A stretch of DNA of 64,000 bases from UBA7446 sp024639165 (GTDB taxonomy: Bacteria > Bacteroidota > Bacteroidia > Flavobacteriales > Flavobacteriaceae): positions 124,001-188,000 of the forward strand of contig JAHEIX010000019.1 of the NCBI GenBank assembly GCA_024639165.1, given 5' to 3'. Position 1 is the first letter of the stretch, and each line of letters begins with the position of its first letter. Below, in pieces: positions 8,173 to 15,590 of this stretch. The position numbers and the translations under genes are program-made. The notes beneath the pieces are model-generated. The model was not told the origin of the DNA and did no database searches. It saw nothing but the letters and a program-made list of their open reading frames with translations.

Positions 8173-8778
8173 ATGAAAACCCAGATACTCAAATCATTAT
8201 TAATCCTTTTATTAGCGTCCACTTTTTTCAATGGCTTTTCGCAAGAAAAAAACACACAGGAATTGACCATTGGATATGGAAGCGTTACTACTAATGAGAT
8301 TCAAAATTTTTTGTCGGAATTCAGTTTAATACTAGTAACAGTTGGAACTCTAACTTCGGACAACCAAAAATACTATGGTGCTTAATATATCAATTACAGC
8401 TACGCCATTAAAGATAATTTAATGCTTGGAGTAGAAGCAGCTTATGAACGTATCAAAAAAGATCTCTTTGTAGAAAAAACAAAAGTAGCAGAGCAGACGG
8501 ATAATGCATTAAGTATAGGTGCGCATGCAAAGTATAGCTATATCGCAAATCCAAAATTTAGGATGTATTCAGGTTTGGCAGCCGGATATGTAACCATCCA
8601 AGGAACATCAAAACCTGAAAGTGGAACAAATTACAAAGCTTCCAAAGGAAACACAGGGAGATTTGGCTATCACCTAACAGGGTTTGGTTTTCGCTATGGA
8701 AAAAAAGCCGCTGTTGTAGCCGAGCTGGGTTTTGGGTACAAAGGAATTCTTAATGTTGGCTTCAATTATCGTTTTTAA
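8173..8778 (+). pseudogene. Outer-membrane beta-barrel protein gene broken by one in-frame stop
   Basis: ATG at 8173 opens a protein with a signal peptide (to about residue 23, NGFSQ) that runs in one frame to a TAA at 8383-8385. The same frame continues at once as YINYSYAIKDNLM and stays open to 8778, ending NVGFNYRF, a typical beta-barrel C-terminus with terminal Phe. Reading through the single TAA gives about 200 residues, a normal small flavobacterial barrel. The rest looks unbroken, so this is a recent nonsense mutation or a sequencing error; less likely, two separate products with restart at the ATG at 8422. Function unknown. Confidence 0.75.
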
Positions 8779-8799
8779 CCCAAAAAAATCAAATTCAAA

Positions 8800-8916
8800 A
8801 TGGGAAAAGGAGACAAAAAAACACGCCGAGGAAAAATCGTCAATAAAAGTTATGGCGTTAGAAGGCCAAAGGCGACAAAAAAAAGAAAACTCAGCGCACA
8901 AAAACAGGCGCAGTAG
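8800..8916 (+). CDS. Small ribosomal subunit protein bTHX
   Basis: A 38-residue, extremely basic peptide beginning MGKGDKKTRRGK and containing NKSYGVRRPK, then a Lys-rich tail. This is the pattern of the Thx/bTHX family (Bacteroidota members begin MGKGDKKTxxGK and have SYGVxRP), which binds the head of the 30S subunit. It is 21 bases after the broken barrel gene and its last 26 bases overlap the 3' end of yaaA on the other strand. Too short for automatic length cutoffs, but the sequence is characteristic. Confidence 0.85.
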   Translation: MGKGDKKTRRGKIVNKSYGVRRPKATKKRKLSAQKQAQ

Positions 8917-9655
8917 GGTCTACGGTTTCGGATTCACTATAGGCATACCCATCAGCTTCAAAAGCGAGCACATCTGCTATGGTAGTTGCGTTTTTTTCTA
9001 ACAGCTGTCTGGTCATCAGCCCTCTAGCCTTTTTGGCAAAGAAGGAGATAATTTTAAGCTTGCCGTTTTTAAAATCTTTAAAAACTGGGCTCATTACAGG
9101 GTTATCTAATGCTTTAAAATCTACGGCTTTGGCGTATTCTTTACTGGCTAAATTAACAACCAGTTCGGATGTTTTTAGCTCATTTTTTAAATGGGCAGTC
9201 AGTTTGTCTTTCCAAAATGCATAAAGGCTGTTGTTTCCATTGACACCAAATGAGGTGCCCATTTCTAAACGATAAGGCTGCATCAAATCTAAAGGCTTTA
9301 AAAGACCGTAGAGTCCCGATAAGATACGGATACTGTTTTGTGCCACTCCAAGAGTGTTTTCATCTAGTGTATATGCATCCAACCCAGTGTAAACATCACC
9401 ATTAAACGCAAACACAGCTGGGCGTGCATTATTGACATTAAAAGGAGTTTCAAAATCTTGATTTCGTTCCCAGTTTAAGGAAGCTAATTTTTCTGAAATA
9501 CCCATAAGTGCCTGCAAATCTGTTGGTTTTTTTAATCGGAGTGCAGTATTCAACACTTTAGCGTCATCTAAAAATACAGGCTGGCTGCTTTCAGCAGTTG
9601 GAAGGGGGCTTTTGTAGTCAAGTGACTTGGCTGGAGAAATAAGAATTTTCATCAC
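8891..9655 (-). CDS. yaaA: Peroxide stress protein YaaA (DUF328)
   Basis: A 254-residue YaaA/UPF0246 protein. The N-terminus MKILISPAKSLDY is the family signature, followed by a TADLQ-like helical region, the central GVAQNSIRILSGLYGLLKP block (L-S-G-L-Y-G) and a C-terminal VVNLASKEYAKAVD. In E. coli YaaA lowers intracellular free iron under peroxide stress and has a DNA-binding fold; the biochemical activity is not settled. Convergent with, and overlapping, the bTHX gene. Confidence 0.93.
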   Translation of the reverse strand: MMKILISPAKSLDYKSPLPTAESSQPVFLDDAKVLNTALRLKKPTDLQALMGISEKLASLNWERNQDFETPFNVNNARPAVFAFNGDVYTGLDAYTLDENTLGVAQNSIRILSGLYGLLKPLDLMQPYRLEMGTSFGVNGNNSLYAFWKDKLTAHLKNELKTSELVVNLASKEYAKAVDFKALDNPVMSPVFKDFKNGKLKIISFFAKKARGLMTRQLLEKNATTIADVLAFEADGYAYSESETVDPTAPVFVR

Positions 9656-9727
9656 TAATTTTTTTTAAAAATACAATACTACATTCAAGTTTTCAACTCA
9701 GCCCTATAAAACAAGCTGCTAGCGCAA

Positions 9728-10756
9728 TTAGGAATTGCCCAAGTGTTGGTGTTGGGCATAGTTGCGCCACTTTTCAATTGCACCCTCAAAGTCATCAGGT
9801 AAAGGCGCCATAAAAGACATTTTTTTCTTTGTTTCGGGGTGTACAAACCCAAGGGTTTGGGCATGTAGCGCTTGGCGTGGCAACTGCTTGAAGCTATTGT
9901 CGACAAACTGCTTATACTTGGTAAAGGTAGTACCCTTTAGAATTTTATCTCCACCATAACGTCCGTCATTGAATAAGGTATGACCTATGTGCTTCATATG
10001 AGCTCTAATCTGGTGTGTTCGCCCTGTTTCGAGGACACATTTTATTAAAGTAACATATCCAAAGCGCTCCACAACTTCGTAATGGGTAATGGCAGGCTTA
10101 CCCTGATCTCCATCAGGAAATACGGTCATCAGCAGCCTATTTTTTGGATCACGACCCAAATGACCATTTACTGTTCCTTGTTCGTTTGTAACGTCACCCC
10201 AAACTAGTGCCAAATATTGCCGTTCAGAAGTTTTATCGTGAAATTGCTGTGCCAGAAACGCCATAGCATTATCTGTTTTAGCCACAACCAAAAGTCCAGA
10301 AGTATCCTTATCGATACGATGAACCAGTCCAGGTCTATTGTTACTGTTTTTAGGGAGTTGATCGAAATGATAAATAAGACCGTTAATTAGAGTCCCTGTA
10401 TAATTCCCATGCCCTGGGTGCACCACCCTACCAGCATCTTTATTAACCACCAAAAGGCTATCATCTTCGTAAACAATATCAAGAGGCATCTCTTCTGGAA
10501 CAAGCAAATCTTCATGCGGCGGATGTGCTAGAAAAACACGAACAACATCTCCGGCCTTCACACGATAGTTAGATTTAACTGCTTGGTCATTTACTTGAAT
10601 ATAACCGGCTGTTGCTGCCTGCTGTATTTTATTACGTGTGGCGTTTTCAATGCGATTCATTAAAAACTTATCTACGCGTAAGGGTTCTTGACCAGCATCT
10701 GCACCAAAAGAATAATGCTCGTGAAGGATGTCTAAATTGTTTTCTTGATTCATCAT
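9728..10756 (-). CDS. RluA/RluD-family pseudouridine synthase
   Basis: A 342-residue enzyme that isomerises uridine in rRNA, most likely the RluD type acting on 23S rRNA helix 69. An S4 RNA-binding domain (about residues 26-85: RVDKFLMNRI, GYIQVNDQAVK) is followed by the catalytic domain with HRIDKDTSG, where Asp149 is the expected nucleophile, and ETGRTHQIRAHM near the C-terminus. Its start overlaps the stop of the upstream PASTA gene by one base, so the two are cotranscribed. Confidence 0.92.
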   Translation of the reverse strand: MMNQENNLDILHEHYSFGADAGQEPLRVDKFLMNRIENATRNKIQQAATAGYIQVNDQAVKSNYRVKAGDVVRVFLAHPPHEDLLVPEEMPLDIVYEDDSLLVVNKDAGRVVHPGHGNYTGTLINGLIYHFDQLPKNSNNRPGLVHRIDKDTSGLLVVAKTDNAMAFLAQQFHDKTSERQYLALVWGDVTNEQGTVNGHLGRDPKNRLLMTVFPDGDQGKPAITHYEVVERFGYVTLIKCVLETGRTHQIRAHMKHIGHTLFNDGRYGGDKILKGTTFTKYKQFVDNSFKQLPRQALHAQTLGFVHPETKKKMSFMAPLPDDFEGAIEKWRNYAQHQHLGNS

Positions 10757-11331
10757 TATTCTACAGGTTTCTTACCGTTGCCCAATACCAAATCTACCCG
10801 GGATGTTTTGGGAAGTTTATCGCCAGGTGCAATAGGGGCTTGATCATAACGCAATTGCAAGACCATGTCCTTTCCAATATTATCCTGATATAAAATTTCA
10901 CCTATTTCCAAACCAACTGCACGAAGGGATGACTCTGCAGATCGTCGTGTAATTTGAATAACGTCGGGTAGTATCACTTCGTTAAAGTTTGCTGGATTCA
11001 GGGTTAAATATATTTTTCTGTTTTTTTTGACCAATTCACCAGCAAGCGGTGTTTGTTCAATTACAGCAAAAGGGACGTAAGCAGGATTAAATCTTGCAGA
11101 ATCAATGACTTCATAATTGAGGGCTTGGTCTTGCAAGAGATCTTTTGCATCAGTAATGGTCAGGCTATGTAAGTCGGGCACTTCAATGAAATCTCCCTGT
11201 CGGGTGTGCCAATTGAGTCCATAAAAAGTCAATAGCAACAGTGCTGTAATAGCGATTAACACCAAAAGTAAGTTCCAAAAAAAGGCCCTGCTAAATAAAA
11301 AACGTAAGAAGTGAAGCATAATATGTTTCAA
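10756..11331 (-). CDS. Membrane-anchored PASTA-domain protein
   Basis: 191 residues: short cytoplasmic N-terminus, one transmembrane helix (about residues 18-40, WNLLLVLIAITALLLLTFYG) and an extracytoplasmic part with two PASTA units (about 47-113, starting IEVPDL, and 116-187, starting VILPDV). PASTA domains bind peptidoglycan-like muropeptides in kinases and penicillin-binding proteins; here there is no kinase or transpeptidase domain. It is divergent from ddl, a peptidoglycan precursor enzyme, and upstream of the pseudouridine synthase gene. A start four codons later (11319) is possible. Confidence 0.87.
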   Translation of the reverse strand: MKHIMLHFLRFLFSRAFFWNLLLVLIAITALLLLTFYGLNWHTRQGDFIEVPDLHSLTITDAKDLLQDQALNYEVIDSARFNPAYVPFAVIEQTPLAGELVKKNRKIYLTLNPANFNEVILPDVIQITRRSAESSLRAVGLEIGEILYQDNIGKDMVLQLRYDQAPIAPGDKLPKTSRVDLVLGNGKKPVE

Positions 11332-11360
11332 TGAAGTCCAAAAATAATGATATTTGCCTT

Positions 11361-12350
11361 ATGAAAAAGCACATTGCTGTAGTAATGGGCGGAACTACAT
11401 CCGAGCATGCTATTTCGATTAAGAGTGGAACGGTTGTTATCGACAATATTCCTAATGATATTTTCGATGTAAAACCCGTCATTATATCCGCTGAAAGCTG
11501 GACTGTAATCCATAAGGATAACGAGCTGGAGGTAAATCAAACTGATTTTTCTTACCAATATGAAGGTCGGAAATATGTTTTTGATGCTGTTTTTATTGCC
11601 GTTCATGGAGCGCCAGGCGAAAATGGCGTCCTTCAAAAAGTTTTAGACAAGGCAAAAGTGCCTTACACAGGCTGTTCCGCAGCGGTATCTGAACTGACTT
11701 ACAACAAGCATAAAACTTTAGAAAAGCTTCGGCCACATGGGATCGCTATGGCTAAAAACACCATTATTGATTCCCATTCGGATTGGAACAGCAAATCACT
11801 AGCTTCAAGTATAGGACTACCCTGCTTTGTAAAGGCCAACAAGGCCGGCAGCAGCTTTGGCGTTGTCAAAGTCAACAAACTGGAAGAAATGTCAGCAGCC
11901 ATAAAAACGGCACTGGCAGAAGACAATGAAGTATTGATTGAAAGTTACTTATCTGGAACTGAAGTTTCTATTGGCGTAATCGAATATAAAGGAAACGTTC
12001 AGGTTTTGGCCCCTACTGAAATTATTACCCACAGCGATTTCTTTGACTATGCTGCCAAATATGAGGGCAAATCTGAGGAAATCACACCTGCAAGGTTAAC
12101 GCCTGTACAATTGCAAAACCTTAATGCAGCAGCTAAAAAAATATTCAACATCTTGGGGGTAAAGGGTATCAGCAGAAGTGATTTTATTTTTAAGGGTAAC
12201 ACACCTTACTTTCTCGAACTCAACAGCATTCCTGGCTTGACAGCACAGAGTTTACTGCCTATGCAAGCCAAACATGCAGGTATCGCATTGGGGGATTTGA
12301 TTGTGGACATGATCAACAGCTGTCTAAAAAATAATACCTTTGAAGCATGA
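11361..12350 (+). CDS. ddl: D-alanine--D-alanine ligase
   Basis: ATP-grasp ligase making the D-Ala-D-Ala dipeptide of peptidoglycan. 329 residues from ATG 11361 (MKKHIAVVMGGTTSEH), the family's usual beginning; an in-frame ATG at 11331 would overlap the divergent gene. Visible motifs: HGAPGENG, PYTGCSAAVSELTYNKHKT, FVKANKAGSSFGVVKV, FLELNSIPGLTAQSLLP with the metal-binding residues. Overlaps coaD by four bases. Confidence 0.95.
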   Translation: MKKHIAVVMGGTTSEHAISIKSGTVVIDNIPNDIFDVKPVIISAESWTVIHKDNELEVNQTDFSYQYEGRKYVFDAVFIAVHGAPGENGVLQKVLDKAKVPYTGCSAAVSELTYNKHKTLEKLRPHGIAMAKNTIIDSHSDWNSKSLASSIGLPCFVKANKAGSSFGVVKVNKLEEMSAAIKTALAEDNEVLIESYLSGTEVSIGVIEYKGNVQVLAPTEIITHSDFFDYAAKYEGKSEEITPARLTPVQLQNLNAAAKKIFNILGVKGISRSDFIFKGNTPYFLELNSIPGLTAQSLLPMQAKHAGIALGDLIVDMINSCLKNNTFEA

Positions 12351-12802
12351 AGCGTGCATTATTTCCTGGGTCTTTTGATCCTTTTACTGTTGGACACCTT
12401 GACATTGTTGAGCGCGGGGTTAAGATTTTTGATGAGATTGTCATTGGAATTGGAAAAAACAGTGAAAAGAAATATATGTTTTCATTGGAACAGCGCCTTG
12501 CTTTTATCAATACCTGCTTCGAGCACAACACACGTATATCAGTTGCTGCTTACGATGGACTAACAATTGATTTTTGTCGTGAGATTGAAGCGGAATTTAT
12601 TTTACGTGGTGTGCGCAACAATGGTGATTTTGAATTTGAAAAAGCCATCGCTAGAACCAATAGACATTTGTCAGACATTGAAACTGTTTTTCTGCTAACC
12701 TCCGCTGAGACCTCGTATATAAGTAGTAGTATTGTTCGTGAACTTATTCGCAATAATGGGGATTACAGCACGTTTATTCCGACCCAAATAACGCTTCCAT
12801 AA
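12347..12802 (+). CDS. coaD: Phosphopantetheine adenylyltransferase
   Basis: 151-residue nucleotidyltransferase for the penultimate step of coenzyme A synthesis. The N-terminal AMP-binding motif reads GSFDPFTVGH (TVGH at 14-17), GIGKN follows, LRGVRNNGDFEFE holds the substrate-binding residues, and ISSSIVREL is the C-terminal ISSTxVR-type motif. ATGA overlap with ddl suggests one operon. Its last 29 bases overlap the convergent Nudix gene. Confidence 0.95.
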   Translation: MKRALFPGSFDPFTVGHLDIVERGVKIFDEIVIGIGKNSEKKYMFSLEQRLAFINTCFEHNTRISVAAYDGLTIDFCREIEAEFILRGVRNNGDFEFEKAIARTNRHLSDIETVFLLTSAETSYISSSIVRELIRNNGDYSTFIPTQITLP

Positions 12803-13394
12803 GTTTCGATTTGTCGAACAAATCCTCAATGTTTGGGTACGTCTTTTTGATTGCTTTGGCTGTTTTGCTTTTATTTTTCCAACTTGCCTTGGTAATATCC
12901 TCTTTGAATTCTGGTGTTAAAACGCCCTTATAACTAGTCTTCATAAAAAACCAATGGGTTTCTTTTAACTGATAGCGGTTGTTTCGCTTAAAAACGTGGT
13001 AAGTGACACCTGCCAGTTTGCCTACTTTGATTTTTTTAACTCCTGTTTCTTCTTTCACCTCACGCTTGGCAGCACCCTCAAGAGTTTCTCCCTTATCGAC
13101 TCTTCCCTTGGGGAGGTCCCATCTTTTTTTGCGATAAATAAACAACAGTTTTCCCTCTTCATGTTGTACTACACCACCTGCAGCAATGGTAACGGGTAGC
13201 TTTTTTTTAAATCCACTCAAAAGTTTTTTGGGATTGTCATGCGTTAGGTAAAGTCGCTTGACACGTGTTGTGCGAATGATACGTATAATATTTTTGAAGG
13301 GGGTAGATTTTAGGGGTAGGACTTTTACTCCTTTCCCTTTCGGAGCAGTTGAAGTGAGGATTATCTCCTTTTGATTGACAAAAACTTTATACAT
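12774..13394 (-). CDS. Nudix hydrolase
   Basis: 206 residues from the ATG at 13394 (MYKVFVNQKEI); an upstream in-frame start would run into pyrE. The Nudix box is complete at residues 97-119: G-x5-E-x7-REVKEETGV, preceded by RWDLPKGR. An extra N-terminal domain of about 65 residues, Lys-rich, precedes the Nudix fold. Substrate not predictable. It is divergent from pyrE with only seven bases between the start codons and convergent with coaD. Confidence 0.88.
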   Translation of the reverse strand: MYKVFVNQKEIILTSTAPKGKGVKVLPLKSTPFKNIIRIIRTTRVKRLYLTHDNPKKLLSGFKKKLPVTIAAGGVVQHEEGKLLFIYRKKRWDLPKGRVDKGETLEGAAKREVKEETGVKKIKVGKLAGVTYHVFKRNNRYQLKETHWFFMKTSYKGVLTPEFKEDITKASWKNKSKTAKAIKKTYPNIEDLFDKSKLMEALFGSE

Positions 13395-13397
13395 TTG
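13390..13397 (+). promoter_or_regulatory. Predicted pyrE -7 element
   Basis: TACATTTG matches TAnnTTTG and ends four bases before the pyrE ATG at 13402, so the transcript would be leaderless or nearly so. A TTG at 13371-13373 is 16 bases upstream, slightly short for -33. The element overlaps the start codon of the divergent Nudix gene. Confidence 0.4.
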
Positions 13398-13401
13398 CGC
13401 C

Positions 13402-14046
13402 ATGCCTAAGGAACCCTCTACCGCTAAAAAAGTAGCCGAATACCTATTACAAATTAAAGCAATAAAGCTTGAACCCAAAAATCCATTTACTTGGGCCAGT
13501 GGTTGGCAGTCGCCAATCTATTGCGATAATCGAATAACGCTCTCATATCCAGATATAAGAAGATTTTTGAGCCAAGCTATGGCAAACGAAATCAAAGCAA
13601 AATACCCACAAACAAAAGCCATTGCAGGTGTGGCAACAGGTGCCATTGGCATTGGCATGTTGGTAGCAGAAGCCCTTGATTTGCCCTTTATGTACGTGCG
13701 GCCTCAACCCAAAAAGCACGGAAGGCAAAATCAAATTGAAGGACAATACGATATTGATGCGCCAACAGTAGTGGTCGAAGATTTAATAAGTACGGGCAAA
13801 AGCAGCCTTCAAGCAGTTGATGCGCTTCGTAAGGCCAATATCAATGTTCTTGGTATGTTAGCGCTATTTAGCTACGAATTTGATGTTGCGGAAGCAAATA
13901 TGAACGAAGTAGCGGTTGAACTGACCACCCTTTCTGGCTACAACACATTAATAGAAACCGCAGTTACTGCTGGTTATATTGAGTCCGAGCAAGAAGCAAT
14001 ATTAAAAGAGTGGCGTAAGGCACCTGCACTTTGGTCCCCTAAATAA
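13402..14046 (+). CDS. pyrE: Orotate phosphoribosyltransferase
   Basis: Pyrimidine biosynthesis enzyme converting orotate and PRPP to OMP. 214 residues from ATG 13402 (MPKEPSTAKKVAEYLL); an upstream in-frame ATG would add nine residues and lies upstream of the predicted -7 element. Motifs: FTWASGWQSPIYCDNR, AGVATGAIGIG, YVRPQPKKHGRQNQIEG and the PRPP-binding VVVEDLISTGKSS. Followed at eight bases by a SRPBCC gene, a common flavobacterial neighbour. Confidence 0.96.
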   Translation: MPKEPSTAKKVAEYLLQIKAIKLEPKNPFTWASGWQSPIYCDNRITLSYPDIRRFLSQAMANEIKAKYPQTKAIAGVATGAIGIGMLVAEALDLPFMYVRPQPKKHGRQNQIEGQYDIDAPTVVVEDLISTGKSSLQAVDALRKANINVLGMLALFSYEFDVAEANMNEVAVELTTLSGYNTLIETAVTAGYIESEQEAILKEWRKAPALWSPK

Positions 14047-14054
14047 ACGGCAAA

Positions 14055-14441
14055 ATGAAACTAGAAAGCAGCACTGCTACTGTAGCAAAACCCATTGAAG
14101 AAGTTTTTGGAAAACTTACGCAAGCAAACACCTATGAGCTGCTTATGCCCGAAGAAGCGAGTTTCCAAATAAAAGACGAGAAACACTTTAGTTTTAAGTT
14201 GGGCGGTATGCCTGTAATTCCACTGAAACTAGCACGCCAAACACCAAACACGCAGATAGTCATGGCTGCAGACGGAGGAAGCGTTCCTTTCGAGTTACAC
14301 GCAAACCTTGAGGAGTTTAATGGAGAAACAAAAATACAATTGGTATTTGAAGGCAATATCAACCCGATGATGCAGATGATGGTAAAAAAACCGCTCACGC
14401 AATTTCTAGAGGCCCTTATTGCTAATGCTGGAAGGCTGTAA
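14055..14441 (+). CDS. SRPBCC (START-like) family protein
   Basis: 128 residues with the helix-grip SRPBCC pattern: N-terminal strand MKLESSTATVAKPIEEVF followed by a helix, a beta sheet (FSFKLGGMPVIPL, TKIQLVFEGNINPMM) and a long C-terminal helix. Such proteins form a hydrophobic pocket; ligand unknown. It is eight bases after pyrE and presumably cotranscribed. Its last 20 bases overlap the convergent birA gene. Confidence 0.82.
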   Translation: MKLESSTATVAKPIEEVFGKLTQANTYELLMPEEASFQIKDEKHFSFKLGGMPVIPLKLARQTPNTQIVMAADGGSVPFELHANLEEFNGETKIQLVFEGNINPMMQMMVKKPLTQFLEALIANAGRL

Positions 14442-15150
14442 ATATTAGCGTTTTTTCTTCATAAAGCTTACGATCACCATTATCGTGGGCGACAAGCAAT
14501 TTTCCATCTGTTGATACCCCAGAAATTTTCCCTTGAAAGGAAGTGCCATCTTTTGTTTTAAAAGCACACAATTCATTCATTTTATACAATACATCTAGAT
14601 AACGCTTGTGGTCAACTTGCTCCAAACGAACGGCAGTGGCAATATTTTTTGCAAGTGATTCAAACAAAGGCTCTATTTCGAGGTTTTGCTTTGTGATTGA
14701 CTTGATGGAAGCGGCAAAGGGCAATGAGGCATCGAATTTTTCTTGATTTACATTGATTCCACAGCCGACAACCACGCCTGTCATTTGCGTTCCACGAATG
14801 ATGGGTTCAATCAAAACACCTCCTATTTTTTTGTTGGCTGACAAAATGTCGTTTGGCCATTTGATGCGGAGTTCAGGAATTTTTAGGGGTTCAAGCGTGT
14901 CCATAATGGCGAGGCACACCTGCTTGTTTAAATTAAAAATATTGTTTTGGTGTTGGGCTGAATTCCCGACATAAACAGAACCTGTCAGGTTCAAATTAGC
15001 TTTGGAAAGCCATTTTGTTCCCATTCTACCTCGACCTTCGGTTTGGTGTTCAGCCCAAACCGCTATGCTTTCATGCGCTTTACTTTCCTGCACCCACTGC
15101 TTTAAAAAGCTATTGGTTGAGGGGGTGGCACTAAGTTTGATTATTAGCAT
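14422..15150 (-). CDS. birA: Biotin--[acetyl-CoA-carboxylase] ligase
   Basis: Attaches biotin to the biotin carboxyl carrier protein. 242 residues from the ATG at 15150 (MLIIKLSATPSTNS), the family start; a longer frame upstream gives a Cys-rich extension that looks non-coding and includes the predicted -7 element. Biotinyl-AMP loop GRGRMG is at residues 39-44, KWPNDIL and GGVLIEP follow, and a small C-terminal SH3-like domain ends the protein. No N-terminal HTH, so it is monofunctional and not a repressor. Confidence 0.94.
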   Translation of the reverse strand: MLIIKLSATPSTNSFLKQWVQESKAHESIAVWAEHQTEGRGRMGTKWLSKANLNLTGSVYVGNSAQHQNNIFNLNKQVCLAIMDTLEPLKIPELRIKWPNDILSANKKIGGVLIEPIIRGTQMTGVVVGCGINVNQEKFDASLPFAASIKSITKQNLEIEPLFESLAKNIATAVRLEQVDHKRYLDVLYKMNELCAFKTKDGTSFQGKISGVSTDGKLLVAHDNGDRKLYEEKTLIFTAFQH

Positions 15151-15153
15151 ACA

Positions 15154-15161
15154 CAAAAGTA
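15154..15161 (-). promoter_or_regulatory. Predicted birA -7 element
   Basis: On the minus strand the sequence reads TACTTTTG (TAnnTTTG), with a TTTG 22 bases upstream as a -33 element. It ends three bases before the birA ATG, predicting a leaderless transcript. Confidence 0.45.
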
Positions 15162-15218
15162 TAGGTTTTGTGAAGTAATTTTGCAAATAACAATTACTTT
15201 TACACTGACAAGTATTGC

Positions 15219-15587
15219 ATGACAAAGAAAAAAAATACAGATACCCTTCTAACTCACATAATTGAAGGTATTGAAGAGGTTAAGGGAGAAGACATCAACG
15301 TTCTAGATTTACGTGAAATAGAAAACAACGTATGCAAGTACTTTGTTGTATGTTCAGGAAACTCAAACACGCAGGTACGTGCCATTTCTGGTGCTGTTCA
15401 AAAATTGGTGAGCAAGGCCATTCATGAAAAACCTTGGCACGTTGAAGGGTTTGAAACAAGTGAATGGATACTGATGGACTTTGTGGACATTGTTGTGCAT
15501 ATTTTTCAAAAACAAACCCGTTCTCACTACGACATCGAATCGCTTTGGGGTGATGCCAAGCAAACGCTAATAGAGTCTAAATACTAA
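15219..15587 (+). CDS. rsfS: Ribosome silencing factor RsfS
   Basis: 122-residue RsfS/DUF143 protein that binds ribosomal protein uL14 and blocks subunit joining in poor growth conditions. Family motifs are clear: KGEDINVLDLREI, NNVCKYFVVCSGNSNTQVRA, HVEGFETSEWILMDF, VHIFQKQTRSHYDIESLWGDA. Three bases separate it from ftsH, an arrangement common in the Flavobacteriaceae. A TAATTTTG at 15176-15183 may be its -7 element. Confidence 0.95.
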   Translation: MTKKKNTDTLLTHIIEGIEEVKGEDINVLDLREIENNVCKYFVVCSGNSNTQVRAISGAVQKLVSKAIHEKPWHVEGFETSEWILMDFVDIVVHIFQKQTRSHYDIESLWGDAKQTLIESKY

Positions 15588-15590
15588 AAC

